64,000 nt of DNA from Perca fluviatilis (Eukaryota; Chordata; Actinopteri; Perciformes; Percidae), in the NCBI RefSeq assembly GCF_010015445.1, contig NC_053127.1, positions 32,086,715 through 32,150,714 of the forward strand, read 5' to 3'. The notes beneath the pieces are model-generated. The model ran no database searches, was not told the origin of the DNA, and worked only from the letters and a program-made list of their open reading frames with translations. The translations under genes and the position numbers were made by a program. Positions 12,531 to 26,000 of the stretch are shown here, in pieces (position 1 is the first letter of the stretch; each line of letters begins with the position of its first letter).

Positions 12531-14431
12531 AATCACAAATAGGGTGGTTCTAAAATGAACAAAAAACAACCCGAGCAGGCCCCAAATGGACATTCTGTTG
12601 GATGTGAGTTTGGTGTTCTTACATGTTGAACCAGTCCTCGGTCTAGCACAGTCTAACAGCGCTGCCATCCTTGAGTTGAAAGGCAACGGTGAGTTGGCCT
12701 GGTTTAACGTTCCCCCTAAAACAGAACCCGCACTGGAAAACCATCTCTCACGGTCACCTAAATATAATCTCTATCACTGCCGCCTTACAACATCCAACCA
12801 GATCACACACAGACGTGTGGAGGACTTCCTGTCTGTGTGGTACACGTACCGTAGCTGCTGCACATGAACTCCTGCTTGATGTTGTGGCTGAACCTTTGCA
12901 CGAACTCTGCTTTATAAAACGCTCACAATGCCTGAATAGTTAGAGCACCATTTCAGCTGCATGGCACTTTTATGAATACTGAGTCAACTCTGGGTTTGAA
13001 CGCTGTGTTCAGCGGAGCAGTGGTGGGTTTTAAAATCTAATTCCCCCCCGCCTGTCGGTGTTATAAATGAAAAATGTACCTCGGTTGCCCAAGTTTTTTT
13101 TTTTTCACATTTTTTTTTTTTAAATGCATTATTAAACCAGAGCTCAGATATAAACGTCCCTGCTTTGGGCTTCCATCTTTTTCTTTTGCCTAATAGTGCT
13201 ATGCGTCTTTACCAAAAATAATTCACACTATATTTAGGCACTAATATATTTCTAGTTCTACTTCAACATAGCTACACCTTCAAATCTATGAAAAACAAAG
13301 CTATTTACAAATTTGCAGATACGTATGTAAAGAAGGGGACGTGGAAATTTGCGGTGACATCATTCCTCTCAAACGCCGGGGCCTGTGGTTTAAATGGATG
13401 CAGAAAGGACGACGCCTCCGAGTATCACAGCAGTGGACGTGGAACAGGGCATGGCTGCGGAGAAACCGGACTAATGTAAAGGCAGAAGGCACTTAAGAGG
13501 AATGACGTTTGTAGAAACGAGGAGGGGAACTGTGTGCATCTGTGTGCTGCGTGACTTGGACCTGCGTGACAGGATTCAGCGTGAACTCTACTGGGATAAT
13601 TAGTACTCTTGGTTCCTTAATGCAACTTGGAAAAAGACCCGAGCGGTGTTTCTTCTTCCTATGTGCAAATGATGGGCAGATCGTCTCTCACCATGACTGA
13701 TGTTCAGTTAACATTTCACCACACTTGCAGATTATCAAACAGCCGGACATACGAGCTTCCATGGAAGTTAACGTGAACACCGATTGTTTTTATCTGGGGG
13801 ATGCCAAACGCAGCGGAACTTTGAAACAGGGAGCTGCTTGTTCTGAATACTGACCCGGGGGCTCGGATCACGACTGCATCTGCCATGCTGTCGCCAAGAA
13901 GCTCGTGCTCACGTGCTATGAATCACGATGTGATGAAATGTTACCTTTTCTCAGTCTTACAAATGGAAAGAGTTTCATATCGCCTCAAATTGGACATTTT
14001 TCACCACTTTACATAATCTTCAGAGAGAGAGAGAGAGAGACACACACAGCAATTACAAATATCTATATACAATCAATACAAGTGTTAACCCTCCAGACCC
14101 CAGCTGTATGTCACTGTATCATACAGCTTTGCTGAGAGGAATGAGTACAATAGGAGTTTCAGTCACACCTAAGAGGAGCTTTCATTACAAGTACCTAGTC
14201 ACCGCTAAAGGCTAGAAATGTTAGATGAGGTCTACTCTCTAATTAGCACAAATATAAGCAAAAATCGGTTGCAAACCGATTGGACATCAGCAAATATCAA
14301 CCAGGATTCATGCCAAAGATTGTGTTCAATGGGCTTTACCTGACTGTAATAGTCTGTGTGTGTGTACTGTAGAGTCACTGGTGTTCTTGGTACCTTTAGT
14401 AATTGTAGCCTGAAAATAGGCGAGTCAGTAG

Positions 14432-15402
14432 TTAAAGGGTAAAGGCAACCCATATTTTCCTAATGTCTTTGAGTCCAAGTGAGTGATGGGAACACAATCT
14501 TTGAAATTGGTCCAGTATTAAACTAGACAGCGGCGAAACAAGCTGCAATGCACGGCCACTTAAGTGCTGTTTTTGCCGCTGACAGACTCAGATTATTATT
14601 CTAAGTGTCTGACAACATTATGAAAGGATCCCTACAGAGATAGAGCTTTTTGTCAAAGAGTCAGACCCCTGTTTGTTTAACAGCCCCGGAATCGCTACCA
14701 CTATATCCTTTCCATAATGTTGTCAGACACTTAATAATAATAATCTGAGCCCGTCAGCGGCAAAAACAGCACTGTAGTGGATGGAAATTGACAATGCACA
14801 TTTGCCCCCCCTCCCCCCATAGGTTTACAGTGCAGCCCGGTTTGCTGCTGCCGGTTACGGCGTTCTTGCTTAACACTGGACCAATTTCAAAGATTGTTGT
14901 TCCCATTAGTCACTTAGACATAGGGTTGGGTATCGTTTGGATTTTTACGATTCCGATGCCGAACTGGTACCTTTAAAACGATTCCGATTCCTAAACCGAT
15001 TCTTGAAAAACTGAAAAATGACATCAAAGATGTAATCTGTTTACTAGCGATCACGTGCAATGAATGGTTCATATGCTTTTACGCCCGTTTGGTGAGCCCA
15101 GAGGGAAAATATGGCATTTTAAAAGTACAGAAGCTAGCTAACGGTAGACTACAGAGAAAGGGTGATAATTTTTACGACCGTTTCGGAGCGACTGAGGGAA
15201 AATATTTCAGTCAACACATTAAGCGGAACCGAAATGAGGAACCGAAATTTGCGTTCTAATCCGGTCCGATTCCTACTGGTTGCGTAGGAACCGGTTCCGT
15301 AGTGGAACCAGGTTTCGGTACCCAACCCTACTTAGACACCAGCACATGGAAAAAAAGAAAGGTTACAGGTTGGAAAAAAAAATAAAAAAATTACCCTTTA
15401 AA
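14432..15402. mobile_element. TTAA-flanked foldback MITE with a nested hAT, in the likely jam3 3' UTR
   Basis: The outer ends are TTAAAGGGTAA and TTACCCTTTAA. Left segment (about 14460-14630) and right segment (about 14706-14912) are inverse complements. Examples are TTTGAAATTGGTCCAGT/ACTGGACCAATTTCAAA, GTGCTGTTTTTGCCGCTGAC/GTCAGCGGCAAAAACAGCAC and TGTCTGACAACATTATG/CATAATGTTGTCAGACA. The right arm is interrupted by the hAT element at 14921-15330. The spacer between arms is about 75 bp. Noncoding. Confidence 0.85.
14921..15330. mobile_element. hAT MITE, 410 bp (TAGGGTTGGGTATCGTTT family), nested
   Basis: TIRs TAGGGTTGGGTA...TACCCAACCCTA with a perfect 8-bp duplication CTTAGACA (14913-14920, 15331-15338). 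It lies within the right arm of the TTAA foldback, so it is the younger insertion. It is related to the element at 26013-26426 by its ends and the repeated ACGATTCCGATTC motif. Confidence 0.92.
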
Positions 15403-16539
15403 ATAATAGTCTGTCACTCACATTTACAGAAAGCTCTTTGATCTCTCTATCAGGTCACCCAATTGGTTTCATTCAGAATTCAAATCGAGGCTTTTACACA
15501 GTCAAATCAGAGTCAGAGTACCATGTCTGGTGTAAAAACTTAGTTTTCTTTGGGTCCGGAAGGTTAACTAACAAACCCTGTATTACTATTATCATCATAA
15601 TTATAATTATAGTGTAATACTGAACGTACATATGACAGCAAAACTCTATCCTGGACAGTGAATTCAATATATACAAGATTAACAGCAAGCATAGAAGGAC
15701 ACTTAAAATCAAGAAAATGCAGCACTGATTGTGCGCAGTGTTTCACAGCATTTGACTGGCACTCTTCAAAGCCTCTTACTAAGACTATCTACAAACATGA
15801 ACGTGGAAGTCTCTCTACAACAGAAAGGAGGTGGGGGGGGGGAGAAATTAAATATGTAAGACCGCCGATCGAGAACCTCATCTTGAGATTCTGATGCAAG
15901 TCATTTTTCATTTGTCTTTTCCTTTCTTCTGATTTACACAGGTGTAAATGCTTGCAGCTCGACGCAAAGTGGTTAAAGTGTTACATATTTTTATCCACAA
16001 CCAAAAAAAAAAAAAAAACACATGTTAGTATTTTACAAATATTTAAAAAAGTAAACCTTTATCTATAGGCATTTTAAAATATATTCCATCAAAAATAGTC
16101 TGACAAATTTCAACAGTAGAAAAGAAATACAAATGGCAAAAAGGTTCGAAGCAAAAGTAGAAAGGTTGGAGGAAAGAGACGCCTCCTTTTCTACCTGGCA
16201 GACTAAAGAAATGTTTCCTCTCCTCCACCTCGGGTGGGGTTTAAAAACCATGCAATTAACTGTAAAGTAAGAACTCCATAATTTAGCAAAAAGCAATCAG
16301 TTGGTGGTGATAAAACGGATCGCCGTCCCTACGTGTGGAGTAGTTGGACGTAGTTGTCCTGTGAAATCTTGTCACCTTTGGCAAACTCGAGTAGTTGGAT
16401 TTCAGCCCGTGCTGAGAGCTCCGAGCATGAGGCGTGGCAGCTCCGTGGGTCAGACAGCGTGGAGCGCAGTCCCACGTGTCATGTCTTCCACTCAGCACAG
16501 GGCCCCCTCATCATCCCCCCACCCCACCCCCCTCTCTTT

Positions 16540-16575
16540 TCAGATCACGAATGACGACTTGTGTCGGAAATCCCC
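16540..16575 (-). CDS. jam3: jam3 exon 9, coding part (PDZ ligand and stop)
   Basis: Encodes the last 11 residues, [11 protein letters not shown], then TGA. The SFVI end is the PDZ-binding motif through which JAM3 recruits PAR3, ZO-1 and similar scaffolds (family knowledge). The acceptor is CTACAG. Intron 8 is about 1.7 kb and holds an LINE tail and a SINE. Confidence 0.93.
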   Translation of the reverse strand, partial: GDFRHKSSFVI

Positions 16576-19500
16576 CTGTAGAGAACACAGAGGCAAACAG
16601 GAGCCATGTTTAGGTATTCATCGTATTGCAGAAGGGGTTCAACAGTAATGCAGACACTCTTCTTCCATTTGCCCCCTGCACCGGGGTTTTTTTCCTGCAT
16701 AGAGGCATTTTAGGAGCATTTAGCCAGCGCCAAAGGAAAATCACCAGCACCAAGATGATGGGAATTTAGAATTAGAAATAGCAATTCAAATCCTCTCTAA
16801 AAGTGTTTAAGAGCAATTATACCAAACAACTGTTGAACAAGCAGAACATGAGAGCTGATCTCAGTTTTATCTCCAGAGTCAGCCTGTACCAGACTCTCCC
16901 GGTGATTTATTTCAATATTAATATCATCTTTTTAACCATCTTTTGTTAATTGGGGTTCCATTTACTCAAGCTTAGTATATATTTGTGTTAATGAAATTGT
17001 CATAAGAACAGGGGAATTCATAGACTTCTGTCAAATAAGGAACCACAGACTCTTTGCCTTTACTGTACGCGGACTGATCATGGTTACTGCCGTGTGAAGC
17101 CCCCCCCTCCCAAAGGCCCATTCTGAGTCTGGAATAACCCTGTACACTTAAATGAAAATATGCTTTTATTGTTTGTGTTTTACTTACTTTCTCTAACAGC
17201 TCAAATTGGCCTTACTTGACACTTTACTGGTCTACAGAATGGGAATTATTCTTTTATATTTAAGTAGGTGATTATTTTTATCACATTGAGAAATAATGAG
17301 TTAAATAATTTAACGTCAAGAGAGATACTCAATGATGTGGTTTAGATTGCTAATATCAAAGTGCTTCACAATAAAGGATCAAATGGAAAGAACACAAACA
17401 CAGGGAAATAAAAGGATGCCTCTAGTAAAATGAGGATGAAACGGAACACACAAACTCAAAACTACGTTCATAAAGGCTCCTTTGATTGACATGGGGCAAA
17501 TTGCTGTGTAGACTGCAAAAGAATCTGTGAAACCTGAACATCATTCAGAATTCCTCCCTCATCTTTATTTTTCCATCTCTCACCTTATCATATCAGCAAA
17601 GTGTGTGTGTGTGTGTGTGTGTGTGTGAGCTGGTCTTTTATTCATTCAGACCTTGGCTGTGTTCAACAGGTGTAATTATGTGGCTCTTATCCTGTTTTTA
17701 ACTCTTGTGTATGCATTTGCATTGTATTTATTATAGGGATCTGTGTTATGGTATGTATGGAAATGTGTGTTTATGTGTGAGCTGCTGGATACTCGAATGT
17801 CCCCCCGGGGATGAATAAAGTACATATTTTATTCATCATTATACGTGGTAGAAATGGTTTATGCATGTTTTTTGTGCGTGCATCATTCGTACACCCTGGC
17901 CCTGGTGTGTGGCAGATGCAGACCAGGTGTGGCTCACTGAAGGAGCAAACAGGTAGCTCTGTGTGTTTTAGCCCATTGACCATCATTTGTACACTTGTTA
18001 AAAGGTTATTATTTTTGGCATTTTTCGGCCTTTATTTTAGACAGGACAGCTTATGAAAGGAGAGAGAAGGGGGGAATGACATGCAGCAAATGGCCGCAGG
18101 ACAGAACCGGACCTGCCCTCTACCAGGTGAGCTACCCAGGCGCCTGTCATTTGAATACTTTGCATTACTGACCACATATTATAGTTTTTAGATTGATTCC
18201 CCGACGACTCTAAACTCTCGGTCACCTGTTTTAAAATAAACTCTATTCCCCTTTAATAGCATACTCTGCAAATTCGACAGGCATCTGAATGTCACTGCTA
18301 TCTACAAACCTCATCCTCCGTCCTGACGTAGTCCACTCCGTCTCCTTTAGCTGGAACTTTGTAGCTAAAAAGACACAGAGCACATTATGGTTTCATGGAC
18401 GACACGGTTGGCTAAGTGCTGGCTAGAGAGAGGAACACATGCATTAGTTGATCATGTGAACGGTTGGATGGTCTTCGTGTCTTACCTGTTCCCCGTCTGT
18501 TTTTGGCTGGAGAAGTAGCCTCGCTTGTATGCACAGCAGATCCCCGCTGTTATACACAAGAGCACTACGGCCACCACCAGCACTCCCAGTACGATCCCCA
18601 CAACGTCAATATCATCTGTGGAATTCATGCGAGAATGTAGAAATAAGACACTGACAATGGGTCAACCTGGCGGCGAACAATGTCTGTGTGTGTGTGTGTG
18701 TGTGTGTGTGACACACTCACAGACTTCCATCTTCTGGGGCGGACACTCGGAGTATCCTGCGTCGTTCTTCGCTCGGCAGAAGTATTCGCCCGCGTCTTCT
18801 TTTCTGACTGCGATGAAGTTCTGCATTGGGGAACATTGATGGAAGTTTGATGAATGCTCATACTGTAGCCGTGTGAACATGGGCCCTAATATTCCACTAG
18901 TGGTCAGAACAACAGCCCAATCAGAACATAAAACAGCCTCATGTAACCACCTCGATCGGAAGAGACAGACTTGATCAGTTATGACTTGTTTACGACACGT
19001 TCATGACAGCGTCATGTCACTCTTATGTAGATACCTTCAAGTAAAGTGTAACCGAACTTTCAGTCGCGTAGAGTGGGGTGGTGTAAACCTTTGAGAATTG
19101 CTCCTAAAGGCCGTTTGATGGTCGTGCGTCGAATCGACGGGGTTCCCCTCTGCGTCTACGTCGTAGCCTGACGTCACCTCTCGAAAACTGTAACTACACG
19201 TCACAGCGACGCACGTCGCTCGTCTCTGGCTTGGTAGCGTAGCATTCCCCCCCCCGACTCATGTCCTGGTTCTCCTTCTCCATCAACAACATGAGATCAA
19301 GGAGAGGGTTAACTTCTCCTGCTCCAGATCTCACCGTGGTCAGAAAGAACAGGAGAGACCCTTTGGTTCTCTCACTAGGACTCTAGAGACACAACTCGCT
19401 CGCCGTCACTCTCTCACTTCTCCCTCGCTCTACCACCCGCTCCCCACACACACACACACGCGCCGGCTTGACGCACACACCAGCGCACAAGTATAAACAT

Positions 19501-22500
19501 CAGGCCACTTACGTAGGCTACGGCTAAAGCTCGGTGTGGAGCCTCCGCAGGACCAGAAAACAGGCTTATGCCTTAGCCTTTTAAAAACGACATCAAACTC
19601 TGTGCCACGACATTCAAACTCACTATCATGTTTAATCAGGAATGTTTAGAAAATGGGTTGTCTTTGTAGTACATTTCCGTTTTCTTTTTGTTCTGATTTT
19701 AAAGTTTAGCTTTTTTATGTTTTAACGTTCAAGCAAAAATAAAGATACATATTGTAAAAGTATTGGTATTATAGCAGAAATAATTCAATGTAGAATAACG
19801 CAAATCAGAAATGTGTGGTGTTTTGCAATTAAACAATTTCCATTAAATAATTACAAGAAAAAAAAGAAGAACCCCCCCCCCCCCACAATAAACAAGTAAT
19901 TCTCTGGGTTTCATTGAGCTTCCATAAATAATGAAGCTTTCCCGGACAAATAATGTAATCTAATCTGATACAAAGCAATAATAGATTTCTAAATCGGTTG
20001 GTGGGCGTGACTTCCTCGTATGGGAGCAGCAGAGGAGTGATAACTTTGTTTCTGTGAACGATCTAAAAATAACAGTCAAAAGGAGAAAAAAAAAAACTCC
20101 TCCAGACCTCCTTAATTTACAGCTACAGCAGTCTGTTTGTAACACTAGAGATCCACATCAAGACAAACACTGTAGTATGATTTGGTACGTCACATCTTAG
20201 AGGCCGGCATGAATGTCAGTGGTGGAATGTAACTGAGTACATTTACTCAAGTACTGTACTTAAGTACAAATAGATAGATTTATTCAAATACTGAGCAGCC
20301 AAAGAGTTACTAGAAGCAGTACAAATCATAACTGTACAATACCATACTGTAGGACAATCTTCACACAGACTGCCTTTTCAGTTAAGAGCTGTGGACTATG
20401 GAATTCATTACCAGCTGACATTAAGGTCATATCGGACTTCAAAAAATTTACTTCCAGCATTAAGTTGTGGCTAAAGGCAAATCAAAACTGTAACCATTTT
20501 TAACTATTGTTATTAGTATTATTTTGTTTAGTTGTGTAGTGAGTGAAGGTGTGTGTGTATGAAGAAATGCCTATGATTTTTCCTTTTTATGTTTCTTTTT
20601 TCTTATGTATGTATCTGTTTTATAATGTTCTTAGAAATGCCCAACCAGGGACAAGAGTTGAGAATTAGCACTAGCTATAAACTCTATATGCTGCGCATCA
20701 GTTACGGGCTTTGTATTGTAACTATGTTTGCTTGTATGGTCCCTGTTAAATAAACAAATAAATAAAATAAATGTTGAGGTACTTGTACTATACTTGAGTC
20801 TTCTCTTTTTATGCCACTTTTCTACTTCTACTCTACATTTCAGAGGGAAATATTGTACTTTTTACTCCACTACATTCATCTGTTACAGCTTTAGTTACTA
20901 GTTACTTTACACATTAAGATTCCTGCACACTAAACACATGTAGTTTATAAAATCTGATGTTTGATTCTAAAGTAAACTAGCCAACAATATAACGGCCTAC
21001 AAGTCCAGCTGAGATGATGAGACCATTAAACACACAACTGGTTGGATCCAGAGAGTTCTGCATCGAGTACTTTTACTTTGAATACTTTAAGTACATTTTC
21101 TTGATGATACTTACATACTTTTACTTAAGTAATATTTTCAATGCAGGACTTTTACTTGTAACAGAGTATTTGTTACAGTGTGGTATTAGTACTTTTACTG
21201 AAGTAGAGGATCTGAATACTTCTTCCAGCGCTGATGAAGGCTGACAGGAGAGTGTTGGAGGCAAACAGTGAGCAGATCGAGCTGCGCTGGGAAGCAGGGC
21301 GAGAACTGAGGAATGTGCAAACGAGGACAGTGGATTCCCCTCGTGGCTCAAGCCCTCTCACACCATCAACTGTCTCCCCAAAATATCTGCCCCCACCCCT
21401 GGGCGTCAGGCCACAGCGTCCCCCGGCTGCCCCGCCCTCGCCTCTCTGTCATGCCTGTCCCTGTCCAACACACATGCCCACACGTACTAACCAGAGTTCC
21501 GGCTTCTGCGTTGAGCGTGTACGTGGAGTTGAAGAACTTGAGGCTGGTCTTTGGGTCGTCGGGGATCTCCTCCCTGTTCTTGAACCACTGGTACTGAGAC
21601 TTGGGGAAGCCCTCGTCCTCCACGCAGCTCAGCTCGGCTGACTTCCCAAAAGGCACTGATTTGGGGACGCTGCATTTTGGCACCACCGGCTTTACTGCGG
21701 TGACATAAAAACACGATCACTTAGTCTTCATGGGGAGCTTGACGCTCCAGAGGAGTTATGCATCACAGCGATAAAACGAACCCACACATTCTTTCGTGAT
21801 GCTGCCAGGTCTGATTGACTTTGCTGCTTTAAAAACAACAACAAAAAAACAATGTCACCCTGACCCTTCATGGTTCACCGGGCGGGTACATGATTTTTGG
21901 CCCGTGCCAAAAAACGCCACCGAAACACGCAGCGCTTGCTTTCTTTAGCACTGCAATTCAGACAGATGCAGTTTCAGAGGTTTCCTCTTATAGCCCAGAA
22001 CACGCCTTTGCAGCTGGGCAGGTCTGGTCAGAGGGTCGGTGCGACCTATAACACGGTTTCATCTTACAGCATCTAAGTGTGAATCACTTAGCAAGGGCTC
22101 TCTTTAAGGCCGCTATAATGGCTCGTTTTAGCGGAATCTTCGTCATATTTTACTTATGTCTGTCTCATATCTTTGACTCCGCATGCGGTATAGTTGGATG
22201 ATGTGGGTGAGTGGGGAGTACCTCTTACAACAAGGTTAATCACAATCTCATCAAAGGACTTCTGGTCGTCAGCGGCGGTGACCTCACAGCGATATTTGGC
22301 TGTGTCCAACCTTGTGGCGTTGGTTATCAGCAATGTGGCCGGTTCTCTGATCATCGCTCGGTTCTCCAGGTCGCCTGTCCGAGGGCAAAAAACATGTTCA
22401 GCGACGAGCGTGTAGAAAACTGCGGAAAACAGAAGAGGCCTGTTGGTGCATTTTATACACTACCTGAGATCTTCCTGTCAAAGTAGACATAACTTGGTCC

Positions 22501-23024
22501 CTCATTCGTTATCTTCTTCCATTCAATCCTGGGGTTGGTTGTAGAGATGGACTCGATCAAACACGATAACTCAATTTCTGCAGCATGGAGAAAAAGGGAG
22601 TCATAAATTCAAGTGAAAACTGTTTTTATTTTTTTTTTGTGGGGATATTTGTTCATTGGGTCTTACTGTCAAACTCATCGGTCCACGGTGATTCGTTGTT
22701 GGTTTTCAGGACCACGGCTGACACGCTGAAGTAGCCTGCAACACAAGAGAGGAGAGGCAATGCAACATGAGACTCTCCGGAGCATGAATTTTCATGATAC
22801 GCTGATGATCTCATGCGATATTGCACAATACCAGCTGACATCCACGGATGTGCTGGGCTTATTTTAACACTCTCCTTGAGGATGTTCGATACACGTTCCC
22901 TCATCTTAAATTTCACAAATTAAAATGAAGATACATGTCAATCCCACATCAGTGAACATCCTGGTGCTCGTCAGCCATGTTCTGTTACTGTCCATCTTCC
23001 ATTTTTAGTTGTGTTGGTCAAACC

Positions 23025-23084
<60 letters not shown>

Positions 23085-26000
23085 GAGGGTGGGGGAGCTG
23101 TTTCTATGCACAGTGGATAATTGTGCAGGGAGGCATGTGGCCTTTTCAGGGCAAGCTGACCATGCCAGTAGTTCAACCGCCTGCCTCCACCCCCCTCCTC
23201 CACCCCCTCCCCCAGCCCCAGCCCCACCCCCTCTCTGTCTCTCTCTGAGTCTGATGCTGTTGCCCATGTGGGACTAATGGTGCAAAAGCACCCCGGAAAG
23301 ATCTGTGTTGGTATGTGGTGGAGGGCTGAGGCCTTGGGAGGGGACACTGCTGAGTCATCCTGGCAGCCCGTGGTCCACAAACAGATCCACATGAAAGTCA
23401 CTTCCACATGAATGTTAACCGAGTATGCTCATAAACACTTTCAGAGACCTTAAATGATGGTCTGGCTCGTGGATGCAGGCAGGGCCACTTGTACGGACTG
23501 TGCTGTCACTGAAAATCTATGGGATGCCTGATCTACATTTGTGAACCTCTCCTGCTGAAGCTTAAAAAGAAGAAATAGTGCTTCATAAAATGATTAATAA
23601 CTCCCGTCATGTACATCTGGCCAATCGGGTTGTGATACATCTCACTGGTCCATTGTATAGAAATGGATTATAACATCAAGGTGACCCGGGTTATGATTGA
23701 ACACATATTGGTTTATTCTGTATTATGGATGGCTAACTGTGTGGGCCTACTGGGTACAGGCCTAGGCCCCCTAGACCACAACCTCTGCATGAAGTGACTT
23801 TTAACATTTCTTATGGTAACGTCAGAGAGACGCAAAAATGACCACAGAGATGCAAAATGACCATAGAAAGATGCAACATTACTTCAAAGAGATGCAAAAT
23901 GACCACAGAAAGATGCAAAATGACCATAGAAAGATGCAACATTACTTCAAAGAGATGCAAAATGACCACAGAAAGATGCAAAATGACCACAGAGAGACAA
24001 AAAAACAAACACAAAGAGACAAAATTGACCACAGAGACACAAAGCGACTAGAAAAAAAAAGCCAAACAACCACAAAGGGACCCTAAATGGTGCATACAGT
24101 GTACGTGTAGTCTGCTACTAACTAGTGCTGAAAATGGTCATGTGCCTCTCATTCAAAGCAGGATAACCTGACCTCCACCAACTGTCCTGTGGCCACACAG
24201 CAGTGTGTGGGGTCACCTGCTGCAGCAGACGGGGTAAGCTGATTAGCCCACAGTCTTCCTGGAGATCATGACAAGACGACAGCTTGTTTTTAGCCGCTGC
24301 TGACAGTAACAACAATGCATGGAGGGCACATGTAGGTCACACCCAGCCGGACAATAAAAGATCTACCCTCAGGAAGCTGCTTGAGAAAGTGTGAAGCTAA
24401 TGCTCGGACTTTATTAATACTCCTGCACCAGATACAATGTATTTGTAAAATCTTGTTTTTTTTACTGATATGTAAACACAGATGCAACATTACTTCAAAG
24501 AGACGCAAAATGTTCGTTCACACACAATGTGCTCATTGTGATCAATTCTACATGAACGCAGAGATGCAATTCTTCCTGACAACATCAAGTATGTGGATGT
24601 GACAAACAATCACTATGAAGATAATTCTTCAACCAGAAAACTACGTTTCAAGCAGCCCTCCACAGAGACATTCATGGTCCAGGAGCCAAACGGTATGGTG
24701 AGCAGCTTACAGCTCGGACCCACCCTGACCTTCCATACTTCAGTAGAATTGTAGTTCCATTTGAAACTTTAGGGCTGTCCTCTATCAAAGGAACTGTTAG
24801 TTGACTAACACCCATATCATTTTGTCGACGAATCGATTAGTGGATTTAATTACATCTGTAAAACTGAGTTGCTCCACAAAGAATCATGCAAAAGCACCAC
24901 TTTCAATCTTGTGTTTACCAGAGATGTGCTCATACGTTTCTTGGAAAAAAAGCCATTCAGCAGACAAAAAGCATAAAACATGACTAATTGACAGAAGAAA
25001 TCGTAGGAGGCCGAAACAACGGATTAGTCGACTTATCGACTCAGAGAGGGCAGCCCTACGGAACTTGTGGTGAAATAAAGCTCAACAGTACGACAGTTGA
25101 GGACGACAGTGAGCTTTCATTTGTTCGATTTTGCTTGCTAACGTTAATAGAAATAGAAATATTTGACAGTTGGCTTTGCATCTCAAGATGTAATTTATTC
25201 TGTACTGTGCTACAGCAGCAAAGACAACAGTTTGGTCCCAGGAGGAATAGGGTTAGCTCCACAGCAGCACTACATGAAAAAGTTCTTGACAACCTGAAAA
25301 AGTAGTCTTTTCCAACTAAGAACTTTAACAAAGAAGTGTATAGGAGCACATACGAGAATCTGCACTCCTTTTCAGAAGTGTGACAGTCAAAACACTGATC
25401 CAGTCGAAGCCTGTCACTTATGGTGTTTTTCCATTACATGGTACCTGCTCGACTCACCTCACCTTTTTAGTTTTTTCCATGATGACAAAAAGTCCTTGGT
25501 ATCTGCCAACAGGTAGTTTTTTAGTATCACCTCCGTCGAGGTTCCAAGCGAGCTGAGGCGATACCAAAAGGTGACGTGAAAACCTGCAGACTACTGATTG
25601 GTCGGAGAGAATAGTCACTGATCACTAATCACTGTTGATCATCAGACGGGATGGGACGGGGGGGGTCCTGAACAAAGTAAACATAGTTTAGCCAGATTCT
25701 TTTGAAACTAAATTTGCCTTCTGGCTGTGCAACGTGACATCATGACTTTGCGTAAACATACACGCCCACTTTCTTAAGCCAAGTGGTGTGTTATCTGTAC
25801 GCATTTTGAGCACCGTACACAGCGGACCGGGTTGGGTTTAGGAAAAGAAGAACCGGTTGGGTTTAGTAAAAGAACAAAGATACAGTTGGGTTTAGGAAAC
25901 GTGACATGCGGGACAAGATCCCCGGTCTCCTGTGAAAGTCTTGAGTTTTACCTGTCCTCCACCCTGACCAATGTCCCTATGCGGATTTTCGCCCTTTCAT

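Larger units (their letters stand above)
12500..16539 (-). other. jam3: Probable jam3 3' UTR
   Basis: Downstream of the jam3 stop there is no recognisable coding exon. The first good polyadenylation signal I find on this strand is AATAAA (TTTATT at 12525-12530 on the plus strand), followed by a T/G-rich stretch and then a (GT)n tract, as expected for a cleavage element. This implies a 3' UTR of about 4 kb that includes a TTAA-flanked foldback MITE with a nested hAT (14432-15402). The end is inferred; a shorter UTR using a variant signal is possible. Confidence 0.45.

Noticed and set aside
16301..16648. 115-residue plus-strand open frame
   Set aside because: It is antisense to jam3 exon 9 and its flanks; the minus strand gives the family-specific tail with a correct acceptor and stop.
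21234..21641. 135-residue plus-strand open frame
   Set aside because: It lies antisense to jam3 exon 5, which has Ig-domain signatures and consistent splice phases.
23838..24000. CRISPR-like array (regular short repeats)
   Set aside because: Repeats are contiguous without unique spacers, and the DNA is clearly vertebrate; it is a minisatellite.
23838..24086. Periodic [13 protein letters not shown] open frame
   Set aside because: Product of a minisatellite whose unit length is a multiple of three; no start context, splice sites or family similarity.
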